From: Candidatus Woesearchaeota archaeon
Lineage (GTDB): Archaea > Nanobdellota > Nanobdellia > Woesearchaeales > GW2011-AR4
Direction of reading: 5' to 3'
Length of the DNA stretch: 12,340 nt
Assembly: GCA_016185875.1 (NCBI GenBank)
Contig: JACPMS010000048.1
Coordinates: 1-12,340 of the forward strand
Positions within the stretch are counted from its first letter, which is position 1. Every line of letters starts with the position of its first letter. The position numbers and the translations under genes were made by a program. Under the pieces are notes generated by a model. It was not told the DNA's origin and ran no database searches. It saw only the letters and a list, made by a program, of their open reading frames with translations. Below, one piece after another: positions 5,920 to 12,093 of the stretch.

Positions 5920-6510
5920 ATGGAGCATTACTATTCCGAGCAGCAAAAATCACTGTTGAGCATTAAAAAAATAAGGCAAAAAATAAAAGGGCAGGAGTTT
6001 GAGTTCTATACAGCATCTGGAATATTTTCAAAAGAAAGAATTGACAAGGGAACATTAATTCTTGCAGAAAGTATGATTATTGCCAAAAACCAAAAAGTTC
6101 TTGACATTGGATGTGGCATAGGAATTCTTGGGATTATTGCAGCAAAATTGTCTAGTGCAAACATTGTGATGAGTGATATCAACAAAAGGGCTGTAATGCT
6201 GGCAAAAATGAATTGTAAATTAAATAACGCAAAAGCCCAAGTTTATCAAGGCAATTTATATGAAAAAATTAAAGATGAGGATTTTGATGCCATCTTGTCG
6301 AATCCTCCGCAAACAGCAGGCAAGGAAATCTGTTTTAAATTAATTGAGCAATCTAAAAATTATTTAAAAAACAAAGGAAGTTTGCAATTAGTTGCTCGCC
6401 ACAACAAGGGCGGAAAAACTTTAAGCGGGAAAATGCAGGAAGTTTTTGGGAATGTAAAAATAATTGCGAAAAAAGCGGGTTATTGGGTTTATATGAGTGT
6501 TAATGAATGA
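5920..6510 (+). CDS. Class I SAM-dependent methyltransferase, MJ0882/RsmC-like (MTS domain)
   Basis: The 196-residue protein is a single Rossmann-type methyltransferase domain. Motif I is VLDIGCGIGILG (60-71), the acidic ribose-binding residue is D86 (MSDINKRA), and the catalytic motif IV is SNPPQTAGKE (127-136). The NPP motif marks enzymes that methylate an exocyclic or ring nitrogen; in the MTS group (PF05175: RsmC, RlmG, archaeal MJ0882) the usual target is a guanine N2 in rRNA, so a cytosolic RNA methyltransferase is the best guess. It lacks the N-terminal pseudo-domain of RsmC, as expected for the small archaeal form. It starts two bases after the previous stop, so it belongs to the 4512-6510 transcript although its role appears unrelated. 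Confidence 0.85.
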   Translation: MEHYYSEQQKSLLSIKKIRQKIKGQEFEFYTASGIFSKERIDKGTLILAESMIIAKNQKVLDIGCGIGILGIIAAKLSSANIVMSDINKRAVMLAKMNCKLNNAKAQVYQGNLYEKIKDEDFDAILSNPPQTAGKEICFKLIEQSKNYLKNKGSLQLVARHNKGGKTLSGKMQEVFGNVKIIAKKAGYWVYMSVNE

Positions 6511-6511
6511 G

Positions 6512-6525
6512 TTTTTGATATTTTT
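6512..6525 (+). terminator. T-rich terminator candidate after the methyltransferase gene
   Basis: Two runs of five T lie immediately after the TGA stop. Archaeal RNA polymerase terminates at such U-tracts without needing a hairpin. A GACAAT/ATTGTC stem follows directly. Confidence 0.4.
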
Positions 6526-6588
6526 GACAATTTAAATTATTGTCGTGCCCTATTGGAAAGGGCAAGAAGCACAATAACATTGACAATT
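6526..6588. repeat. Cluster of inverted and direct repeats in the convergent spacer
   Basis: GACAAT at 6526-6531 pairs with ATTGTC at 6539-6544. TGCCCT at 6546-6551 pairs with AGGGCA at 6559-6564. TTGACAATT occurs at 6524-6532 and again at 6580-6588, so ATTGTC could pair with either copy, the second choice enclosing the TGCCCT hairpin. It may be a bidirectional terminator or a small structured RNA; no known RNA family is recognised. Confidence 0.35.
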
Positions 6589-6621
6589 AAAAACATCAAT
6601 CAAATAAATTTAATAAAAATT

Positions 6622-6628
6622 AAAAAAA
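6622..6628 (-). terminator. T7 terminator after the Rossmann-like gene
   Basis: Seven T on the minus strand begin three bases after the TAG stop at 6631-6633, consistent with archaeal U-tract termination. Confidence 0.45.
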
Positions 6629-6630
6629 TC

Positions 6631-6987
6631 CTACAATTCCCTAACCCCTTCCTTGGTCACAGCCATCAGCCTTATCCCAACCCCAAGCTTCAGCAAGGCA
6701 GACAAAATCGCCATGTGCTCCTTTCCATTTCCAGAAACCAGGTTCAAGGCAACCTCCAAGTCTGTGATTTTTCCTTTCAGTCCCTTCCTTATGTCCTCAA
6801 TCAGCTCAAAAACCGGCTTTTGCATGTCAACAACCACAAACTCAACCTCTTTCTCTGCCTTAAAATTCTTTTTGCCAAATTCATTTGTAATAAGGAATAT
6901 TTTTTTCCAGTCCTGCTCCCTGATTAATCTGGCTATGTGAGCCCAGCTTTTTTCCCCAGATGAAAGGCACGCTACCAAATCCGTCAT
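6631..6987 (-). CDS. Small Rossmann-like protein, possibly CARF-like, function unknown
   Basis: The 118 residues read as a compact alternating beta-alpha fold: strand DLVACLSSGE (3-12), helix 13-25, strand KKIFLITNEF (28-37), strand VEFVVVD (48-54), a long helix 57-71, strand LEVALNLVSGNG (78-89), helix 90-101 and strand IRLMAV (105-110). The SGNGKEHMA loop (85-93), following a strand and leading into a helix, recalls the GGTK/GGxR-type loop of CARF domains such as Csa3. This is a pattern resemblance, not an identification. No effector or DNA-binding domain is attached, and no cas genes are nearby. Minus-strand TATTAAATA is centred 27 bases before the ATG, so a leaderless transcript is likely. 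It is divergent from the DUF4389 gene, 74 bases apart. Confidence 0.7.
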   Translation of the reverse strand: MTDLVACLSSGEKSWAHIARLIREQDWKKIFLITNEFGKKNFKAEKEVEFVVVDMQKPVFELIEDIRKGLKGKITDLEVALNLVSGNGKEHMAILSALLKLGVGIRLMAVTKEGVREL

Positions 6988-7009
6988 AAGTTTTAGAAAC
7001 AGCCCACAC

Positions 7010-7018
7010 TATTTAATA
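7010..7018 (-). promoter_or_regulatory. TATA box for the Rossmann-like gene
   Basis: Minus-strand TATTAAATA is centred 27 bases before the ATG at 6987, leaderless spacing. It lies 14 bases from the TATA box of the divergent gene, so the two promoters are back to back. Confidence 0.5.
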
Positions 7019-7032
7019 TTTTTGTAATAAAG

Positions 7033-7040
7033 TTTAAATA
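7033..7040 (+). promoter_or_regulatory. TATA box for the DUF4389 gene
   Basis: TTTAAATA is centred about 26 bases before the ATG at 7062. This supports 7062 over the ATG at 7055 in another frame. Confidence 0.55.
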
Positions 7041-7061
7041 CATCAAAATTTTCAATGTATC

Positions 7062-7346
7062 ATGTCAGAGAGAAAAGAAGCATTAATGAGGATTGTTGTT
7101 GGAGTTGTTTCAGGAATAATACTTGGCCTCTGGAAAACCTTAATTTTTTTAGTGGCTGTTTTCCACTGGATTTATGTTGTATTCAAAAACAAAAGAAGCA
7201 AAAGGGTGGCAGAATTCTGCAATATCTGGGCAACACAGGCTTACAAGTTTATCAGATATATGACCTTTGTAGCAAACTCAAGGCCATTCCCTTTTTCAGA
7301 TTTAGGAAAAGTGTTGCATCCTGTAGATATAAAGGATAAAAAATAA
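7062..7346 (+). CDS. DUF4389-family small membrane protein
   Basis: This 94-residue protein has a long hydrophobic stretch (about 9-42, one or two helices) followed by a cytoplasmic amphipathic part and the ending FVANSRPFPFSDLGKVLHP (69-87). The basic segment after the helices (KNKRSKRVAEFCN, 42-54), the aromatic YKFIRYMTF segment and the PFPF motif are hallmarks of DUF4389 (PF14333), a family of unknown function in bacteria and archaea. The start is set by the correctly spaced TATA box. An overlapping frame from 7055 lacks this family pattern and is not real. It converges with the SIMPL gene, with three bases between the stops. Confidence 0.75.
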   Translation: MSERKEALMRIVVGVVSGIILGLWKTLIFLVAVFHWIYVVFKNKRSKRVAEFCNIWATQAYKFIRYMTFVANSRPFPFSDLGKVLHPVDIKDKK

Positions 7347-7349
7347 ACA

Positions 7350-8114
7350 TTATTTTATCTCATAAACCAGATTGACAGAAGCTGACACATCAAGCTTTTG
7401 CGGGTTTATGACTGTGTCTGAAGCAGCAGCTTTTTCAAGCAATGCTCCTCTCGGAAACTCAAACGGCTGGTAGTAAAAGCTAGCCTCAGAGATGCTGATT
7501 GGCTTCAGCAAGCTTACTTCCAGATTTGTTGCCAAAGCTACTGCCTTGTCTTTCGCGTCATTTGAAGCCATTACCATAGCCTGCTGCTTTACATCCTTCT
7601 CTTTTTCCTTTGTCAAGCCGAATGTTACCCTTTCAATGTCATTCGCTCCATTGTCAACTGCAGCATCGATAAGTTTGCCTGCCTTGTCCAAATCCTGTGT
7701 TGTGACTTTCAAAACATTTGTAACTTCATACCCGACTAATATTTGCTTTGATTTTCTCAAATTACCCTCAATAACCTCTTCATAATCATATTTTGGAGCA
7801 ATGTAAAACTGTGAAGTCTCTATATCTTTATCTTTGACTCCTTCTTTCTTTAATGCCTTTATGACATTGCCTGATATCTGGCTGTTCTTGTTCTTGGACT
7901 CGGATGCAGTTTTCTCCAATGTTGCAATTTTGACGTAAACCTCTGCTTTGTTCGGGTCAACAGTCAAGGAGCTTGTTCCGCTAACGCTTACAGTATTTTT
8001 TTGCAAACCATTCTGGCCAGCAATAACATTCGATTTTGAGTTCAAAGCCAGCAATAAAGCTACAATAATCAATCCAACAGCAAGCACAGTTGTTAGGTAA
8101 TTCTTTGTTTCCAT
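7350..8114 (-). CDS. SIMPL-domain (DUF541) exported or membrane-anchored protein
   Basis: The 254-residue protein has an N-terminal hydrophobic segment (residues 6-25) acting as signal peptide or anchor, then a SIMPL/DUF541 domain (PF04402) covering about 40-254. Family marks are VSVSGTSSLTVDPNKAEVYV (42-61), the GVKDKDIETSQFYIAPKYDY segment (92-111), the GYEVTNVLKVTTQDLDKAGKLID region (128-150) and the repeat-like MASNDAKDKAVALATNL (182-198). Members are periplasmic or surface proteins (Omp26/BP26, oxidative-stress-defence YggE); their biochemical role is poorly known. I chose the ATG at 8114 because TATTTAAATA is centred 25-26 bases upstream; starts further upstream would fall on or beyond that box. 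It shares a promoter region with the M50 protease, perhaps linking both to envelope maintenance (inference). Confidence 0.88.
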   Translation of the reverse strand: METKNYLTTVLAVGLIIVALLLALNSKSNVIAGQNGLQKNTVSVSGTSSLTVDPNKAEVYVKIATLEKTASESKNKNSQISGNVIKALKKEGVKDKDIETSQFYIAPKYDYEEVIEGNLRKSKQILVGYEVTNVLKVTTQDLDKAGKLIDAAVDNGANDIERVTFGLTKEKEKDVKQQAMVMASNDAKDKAVALATNLEVSLLKPISISEASFYYQPFEFPRGALLEKAAASDTVINPQKLDVSASVNLVYEIK

Positions 8115-8134
8115 GCTGCGTAGCAACATAAACC

Positions 8135-8144
8135 TATTTAAATA
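8135..8144. promoter_or_regulatory. Palindromic TATA box TATTTAAATA shared by the SIMPL and M50 genes
   Basis: Leftward it is centred 25-26 bases before the SIMPL ATG at 8114. Rightward it would start RNA near 8165, giving about 10 bases of leader before the M50 ATG at 8176. No other TATA-like box is evident in the 61-base gap, so one symmetric element may serve both genes. Confidence 0.5.
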
Positions 8145-8175
8145 TGTTATGGACACTTCTGGTTGAATTAACAAA

Positions 8176-8766
8176 ATGCCATTAATAACTTTTGGAGAAA
8201 TATTTGACCTTGCAGCAATGACTGTTTTTGTAGGCTATATATTCTCTGGCATGATACCTGTCAAAAGAGAAAATTATGACCCACTAATCCATTACAAAAG
8301 AGGCTTTGATTTTGAAGGCTTGAAATTTGCCATTATGGCGACTGCGCCTGCAATCATAGTGCATGAATTAGCCCATAAATTTGTTGCCTTGGGATTTGGA
8401 TTAAATGCAGTATTCTTTGCTTTCTACAGGAATACATTTACCTTAATGCTTGGTGTGTTTACAATCATTTCAAAGTTAACTGGTTTTGGGTTCATGTTTT
8501 TTGTTCCTGGCTTTGTAGGAATCAGCGGCGCAGGAACTCATCTTGAGTTTGCGCTAGCAGCCCTTGCAGGCCCATTGGTTAACTTATTCCTCTGGCTGGG
8601 TTCTTGGTACTTGCTTAAACAAAAAAAATACAGGAAAAAGCATTACTTGCTTTTGGTTTTGACGCAGAGAATAAACATGTTCTTGTTCATATTCAACATG
8701 CTGCCGGTTCCTGGATTTGACGGCTACAATGTTTTTATTGAGTTGGTAAGGGCTTTTAGTGGTTAA
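8176..8766 (+). CDS. Site-2-protease-like membrane metalloprotease (peptidase M50)
   Basis: M50 proteases cut substrates inside the membrane. The zinc motif HELAH is at 63-67 with catalytic E64, in a hydrophobic helix as the family requires. The third zinc ligand is D182 in NMLPVPGFDG (174-183), matching the NxxPxxxxDG signature. AGPLVN at 131-136 is another conserved S2P element. About five hydrophobic segments are visible (roughly 6-25, 48-62 with the active-site helix to 75, 84-112, 124-147 and 157-178). There is no PDZ or CBS domain, so this is the minimal archaeal form (196 residues). Substrate unknown; typical roles are release of membrane-tethered regulators or clearing of signal-peptide remnants. 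It is divergent from the SIMPL gene. Confidence 0.9.
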   Translation: MPLITFGEIFDLAAMTVFVGYIFSGMIPVKRENYDPLIHYKRGFDFEGLKFAIMATAPAIIVHELAHKFVALGFGLNAVFFAFYRNTFTLMLGVFTIISKLTGFGFMFFVPGFVGISGAGTHLEFALAALAGPLVNLFLWLGSWYLLKQKKYRKKHYLLLVLTQRINMFLFIFNMLPVPGFDGYNVFIELVRAFSG

Positions 8767-8767
8767 A

Positions 8768-8776
8768 TTTTTAAAC
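8768..8776 (+). promoter_or_regulatory. TATA-like box for the GDT1-family gene
   Basis: TTTTTAAAC is centred 26 bases before the ATG at 8798, with no Shine-Dalgarno before the ATG. This suggests a leaderless transcript separate from the M50 gene. Confidence 0.45.
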
Positions 8777-8797
8777 TCTTAAAATAAAATAACCCAA

Positions 8798-9364
8798 ATG
8801 CTGGATGCATTTTTCATTGCGCTTTTGTTTACTTTCATTTCAGAGATAGCTGACAAGACGCAGTTTGTCATTCTGGGGCTTGCATTGAGATACAAGTCAG
8901 CCTTTCAAGTATTCCTTGGGGCTCTTGTTGCGCATTCTTTTATGGATGGAATTGCAATTTTTTTGGGTTATTTATTTGGTTTTCAATTCCAAACAAATCT
9001 TATAAAAACCATGATTGGAATAGCGTTTATTTTTTTAGGAATTTATGGATTGATTAAACCCCATGTCAAAAAGGGAAAAAAAGTGGAAAGGAAAGTTGAA
9101 GGTAAAACCCCTTTTATTATTGCTTTCCTTACAGTTTTATTAAGCGAGTTTGGAGACAAAACCCAAATAAGCTCTGGCTTATTGGCTGCAAAATATTTAC
9201 TGCCATTCCATATTTTTATTGGCGCATTTTTTGCGCTTGTATTGTCAATTGGCCTGAACGTGTTTATAGGAGCCAAAATAGCAGAAAAGTTGCCTGCAAA
9301 AACAATAAAGGTTGCAACTTCTTTGTTATTTATTTTATTTGGAATAATCAGTCTAATGATTTAA
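8798..9364 (+). CDS. GDT1/TMEM165 (UPF0016) family cation transporter
   Basis: The 188-residue membrane protein has the internal two-fold repeat of the family (PF01169): six predicted helices, three before and three after a basic cytoplasmic loop (about 88-104, KKGKKVERKVEGK). Each half holds the signature E-x-G-D-K-T: EIADKTQ at 16-22 and EFGDKTQ at 117-123. These acidic residues line the ion path in Mn2+/Ca2+ exchangers (TMEM165, Gdt1p, bacterial MneA/Mnx). In the first motif alanine replaces the usual glycine, though both acidic residues and K-T are kept. It probably moves manganese or calcium out of the cytoplasm; ion choice cannot be read from sequence. No riboswitch such as yybP-ykoY was seen upstream. 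Confidence 0.88.
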   Translation: MLDAFFIALLFTFISEIADKTQFVILGLALRYKSAFQVFLGALVAHSFMDGIAIFLGYLFGFQFQTNLIKTMIGIAFIFLGIYGLIKPHVKKGKKVERKVEGKTPFIIAFLTVLLSEFGDKTQISSGLLAAKYLLPFHIFIGAFFALVLSIGLNVFIGAKIAEKLPAKTIKVATSLLFILFGIISLMI

Positions 9365-9472
9365 ACTATCAATCTTTGCAGTAATAATAAAATCCATTAC
9401 ATAAACTTAATCAATTACTAATATTTATTTCCATATAGAAAACAACTCTAATTTACTCACCAAACCATAAAC

Positions 9473-9480
9473 TATAAATA
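9473..9480 (+). promoter_or_regulatory. Candidate TATA box TATAAATA upstream of pyrG
   Basis: A start about 26 bases downstream would give a leader of roughly 58 bases containing the GAGGTGA ribosome-binding site. Another AT box, TTAAATATTA at 9521-9530, would start RNA inside that site and fits less well. The rest of the 184-base gap (9365-9548) is AT-rich with no other feature seen. Confidence 0.35.
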
Positions 9481-9545
9481 AAACTTATTTTATTTGCAAT
9501 TAATGCGACTAGGATATTTGTTAAATATTAATTCTGGCTTTTTTC

Positions 9546-9552
9546 GAGGTGA
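9546..9552 (+). promoter_or_regulatory. Shine-Dalgarno GAGGTGA that decides the pyrG start
   Basis: GAGGTGA is complementary to the archaeal 16S 3' end and lies eight bases before the ATG at 9561. An in-frame GTG at 9549 is part of this motif, so it is more likely ribosome-binding sequence than a start. Confidence 0.6.
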
Positions 9553-9560
9553 ACCATTCT

Positions 9561-11279
9561 ATGCCTAAACACATTGTTGTAGCCGGCGGTGTAATGAGCG
9601 GGGTAGGCAAAGGCGTCACAACAGCTTCGATTGGCAAAATCCTTCAAGAGCATGGCTACAGGGTAACTGCAATCAAGATAGACCCTTACATCAACTATGA
9701 TGCAGGCACTTTAAGGCCGACAGAGCATGGCGAAGTCTGGGTCACAGATGATGGTGGTGAAATTGACCAAGATCTTGGCACTTATGAAAGATTTCTAAAT
9801 CTGGACATTCCAAAGAGGAACAATATAACAACAGGGCAAGTCTATAAGACAGTTATTGACAAGGAAAGGCAAGGCGAGTATCTTGGCCAAACTGTCCAGT
9901 TTATTCCGCATATTCCAGACGAGATAAAGAAAAGAATCAAGGAAGCCAGCAACGAGCATGATTTTGTTCTGATTGAGGTAGGAGGCACAATTGGCGACTA
10001 TGAGAACATACCCTTTTTGTTTGCAATCAAAAGCCTTGAAAGGGACGTAGGCAAGCAAAATCTTGCATATGTCCTTGTTACATACCTGCCTATACCAAGC
10101 CACATAGAGGAAATGAAGACAAAGCCAACGCAGCAGGCAATTAGGCTGCTGAGCGAATCTGGCATATTTCCCGACTTTATCATCTGCAGGGCTAAAAAAC
10201 CACTGGATGTTGTAAGGAAAAAGAAAATTGAGACTTATGCAAATATAATATCAGAGCATGTCATTTCCGAGCCGGACATCGAAACTGTTTACCAGATTCC
10301 TCTTGACCTTGAAAAAGAAAGACTAGGAGAGAAAATATTGAAGGAATTTGGCATGAAGTCAAAAAAGCAGCCAAACTGGCAGAAATGGAAGCAGCTTGTC
10401 GATAATATTTTGAAGCCAAAAAAAACAGTCAAAATTGCAATTGTTGGAAAGTACATCGATATTGGAGATTACAATTTGGCAGACTCTTATATCTCAATCA
10501 ACCAAGCCTTGATGCACGCAGGCGCTTCCTTTAATGTTGGAGTTGAAATAAACTGGCTTGATTCAAAGATGTTTGAAGACAACAAGAGGTCGCTGAATGA
10601 ACTGAAAAGTTATGATGGAATTGTTGTCCCTGGCGGCTTTGGAGCTTCTGGAGTTGAAGGCAAGATAAATGCCATAAGTTATGCAAGAATAAACAAGATT
10701 CCTTATCTTGGCTTGTGCTATGGCCTGCAATTGGCAGTCATTGAATTTGCAAGGAATGTTTGCGGGTTGAAAGATGCGCATACAACAGAAGTCAATCCAA
10801 AGACAGCAAGCCCGGTAATTGATGTTCAGCCTGCTCAAAGAGAAATTCTGGAAAAGAATATGTACGGAGGCACAATGAGGCTTGGAGCTTATGCTGCGGC
10901 TTTGAAAGACAAATCACAAGTGCTGAAATTATATCAGGAAACTGGCAGATTAAAAGAAGATGAAAAAAGAATTGATGAATTGATGAAAGACAAAACCCAG
11001 GCATTCAGGCTGGGAATCCTGGAAAAAGGCAAAAAAACCGTATTGGAAAGGCACAGGCATCGCTACGAGGTAAACCCAAAATTTGTTGGTATTTTAGAGA
11101 AAAAGGGGCTTGTATTTTCAGGATATTATGAAAGATTTGACAAGACAAGATTGATGGAGTATATTGAGTTAGAAAAACATCCCTTTTTTGTTGGAACACA
11201 GGCCCATCCTGAGTTCAAGTCAAGGCTTGGAAATCCTTCTCCTTTGTTTTATGGGTTTGTGAAAGCGTGTGGAAGATGA
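9561..11279 (+). CDS. pyrG: CTP synthase (glutamine-hydrolysing)
   Basis: This enzyme makes CTP from UTP, ATP and glutamine, the last step of pyrimidine nucleotide synthesis. The 572 residues hold an N-terminal amidoligase domain (about 1-265) with the P-loop GGVMSGVGKG (9-18), DPYINYDAGT (41-50), Mg-binding D71 (DQDLGTYERF) and E139 (EVGGTIGDYE), plus TVQFIPH (111-117) and KTKPTQQ (186-192). The C-terminal class I glutaminase (about 290-572) has PGGFG (357-361), nucleophile C386 in GLCYGLQ, H549 and E551 (QAHPEF) and ERHRHRYEVN (496-505). It is longer than the usual 530-550: a charged segment of about 30 residues sits between GGTMRLGA (436-443) and ERHRHRYEVN. PGGFGAS replaces the more usual PGGFGxR. 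Start chosen from the Shine-Dalgarno at 9546-9552. Confidence 0.97.
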   Translation: MPKHIVVAGGVMSGVGKGVTTASIGKILQEHGYRVTAIKIDPYINYDAGTLRPTEHGEVWVTDDGGEIDQDLGTYERFLNLDIPKRNNITTGQVYKTVIDKERQGEYLGQTVQFIPHIPDEIKKRIKEASNEHDFVLIEVGGTIGDYENIPFLFAIKSLERDVGKQNLAYVLVTYLPIPSHIEEMKTKPTQQAIRLLSESGIFPDFIICRAKKPLDVVRKKKIETYANIISEHVISEPDIETVYQIPLDLEKERLGEKILKEFGMKSKKQPNWQKWKQLVDNILKPKKTVKIAIVGKYIDIGDYNLADSYISINQALMHAGASFNVGVEINWLDSKMFEDNKRSLNELKSYDGIVVPGGFGASGVEGKINAISYARINKIPYLGLCYGLQLAVIEFARNVCGLKDAHTTEVNPKTASPVIDVQPAQREILEKNMYGGTMRLGAYAAALKDKSQVLKLYQETGRLKEDEKRIDELMKDKTQAFRLGILEKGKKTVLERHRHRYEVNPKFVGILEKKGLVFSGYYERFDKTRLMEYIELEKHPFFVGTQAHPEFKSRLGNPSPLFYGFVKACGR

Positions 11280-11618
11280 TTAAACAGTAACTTTAATTTT
11301 ATGTTTTTGGTTTTCCGCCTTGTTTCTTAACTCTTCAAGAATCAGCATATCGTCTATTTCTAACAATTTTTTTATTTTTGGGTTTTTAATGTTTAATTTA
11401 TATAGTCGAGATTTGCCTATCATCCTTGTGGGTAGTATAATCTCATTTTTTATTAATTCGTCCCATATTCTATATAATGTAGCTCTTCCGATTCCTGCAT
11501 TTCTAGCCATGTCGGATATTGAAAAATCTAGTTCCCGTTCTGTCAAAAGGAAATCCAATACCCTTATTGTTGGCGAGTCTCCAAACAATTCTATGAACAA
11601 TGATTTTTTTGTTTGCAT
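11280..11618 (-). CDS. Winged-helix transcriptional regulator
   Basis: The 112-residue protein has a winged-helix domain at about 15-80: helix 1 SPTIRVLDFLLTE (15-27), helices FSISDMARNAG (32-42) and IGRATLYRIWDELIKN (43-58), then a beta wing IILPTRMIGKSRLYKLN (60-76). The C-terminus (77-112) is helical and charged, perhaps for dimerisation. It resembles small archaeal regulators related to the MarR/TrmB-type fold, with no ligand domain. I chose the ATG at 11618; an ATG nine codons upstream (11645) lies inside the repeat-rich promoter. The final TTA abuts the pyrG stop with no base between. The repeats at 11631-11664 over the probable TATA box suggest autoregulation (inference). Confidence 0.8.
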   Translation of the reverse strand: MQTKKSLFIELFGDSPTIRVLDFLLTERELDFSISDMARNAGIGRATLYRIWDELIKNEIILPTRMIGKSRLYKLNIKNPKIKKLLEIDDMLILEELRNKAENQKHKIKVTV

Positions 11619-11630
11619 GTTTTGTTTTTG

Positions 11631-11664
11631 TATAGGTATATACATATGTAATCATATAGGTATA
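11631..11664. promoter_or_regulatory. Candidate operator: two TATAGGTATA direct repeats flanking palindrome TACATATGTA
   Basis: TATAGGTATA occurs at 11631-11640 and 11655-11664; the perfect palindrome TACATATGTA fills 11641-11650. The repeats start 24 bases apart, just over two helical turns. On the minus strand GTATATACC (near 11636-11645) is a plausible TATA box for the regulator at 11618, so a protein bound here could block its own transcription. Confidence 0.5.
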
Positions 11665-11766
11665 CTTAATAATCAAATAAACATGCATAATATTTAAATG
11701 TTTCTATTTTGAGACAACATTGTATCAAATTTATATATTACAAAATATAGATTTCAACACAATACT

Positions 11767-11774
11767 ATTTATAA
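11767..11774 (+). promoter_or_regulatory. TATA box for the small winged-helix gene at 11798
   Basis: The sequence ATTTATAA, within TATTTATAAAC, is centred about 27 bases before the ATG at 11798, leaderless spacing. It supports 11798 over an upstream in-frame TTG at 11720. Confidence 0.5.
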
Positions 11775-11797
11775 ACATTATTCAATCAATTGTTTTT

Positions 11798-12070
11798 ATG
11801 TTATCAAAAATTGATATAAAATCCAGAGTTGTAAGAAAACTAGTTAGATGGCAGAAATGGGGAGGTGCACATACAGAAAATGTGCTTAAAGGCTTGCCAA
11901 AGCATATAGTGGGAGAAAAAATAGTAAAAGACGCGTTGAAAGAATTAGTCAAAGATGAATGGCTGATTCCAGTAAGGAAAACTGGCGAAATTCATTATTA
12001 CTTGAATTCAAGAAAAACGGATGAAATCTTGCAATTCTATGAAAAATATTGCAAAAATCTAAATGAATAA
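11798..12070 (+). CDS. Small winged-helix-like protein, function unknown
   Basis: The 90-residue basic protein looks like a minimal winged helix: helix 6-20 (DIKSRVVRKLVRWQK), the GGAHT segment (22-26), helix around IVGEKIVKDALKELVKDEW (37-55) and a wing LIPVRKTGEIHYYLNSRKTDEI (56-77), ending in a helix. A pattern of ...LKxLVKDxxLIPxxKTGxxHYYLN is typical of archaeal DNA-binding wHTH proteins in which the wing precedes an asparagine-capped turn. No named family or target is recognised. The start is set by the TATA box 27 bases upstream; the frame extends to a TTG at 11720 that would add an unlikely hydrophobic leader. A T7 tract follows its stop. Confidence 0.72.
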   Translation: MLSKIDIKSRVVRKLVRWQKWGGAHTENVLKGLPKHIVGEKIVKDALKELVKDEWLIPVRKTGEIHYYLNSRKTDEILQFYEKYCKNLNE

Positions 12071-12078
12071 TGACCAAA

Positions 12079-12085
12079 TTTTTTT
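12079..12085 (+). terminator. T7 terminator after the small winged-helix gene
   Basis: Seven T begin nine bases after the TAA stop, consistent with archaeal U-tract termination and separating this gene from secF. Confidence 0.4.
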
Positions 12086-12093
12086 CCGCAACC

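Noticed and set aside
7055..7339. Overlapping 94-codon frame starting at 7055
   Set aside because: It is a shifted frame of the DUF4389 gene; the frame at 7062 has the family motifs and the right TATA spacing.
9365..9548. Possible RNA gene or riboswitch before pyrG
   Set aside because: The gap is low-complexity and AT-rich without convincing stems; only TATA-like boxes and the ribosome-binding site could be supported.
10563..11004. Reverse-strand open frames opposite pyrG
   Set aside because: They are cysteine- and leucine-rich shadows of the intact pyrG gene with no start signals or recognisable domains.
11720..11797. Longer start of the small winged-helix protein
   Set aside because: The codon at 11720 is TTG, the added residues are hydrophobic and AT-driven, and a TATA box inside this stretch fits the ATG at 11798.
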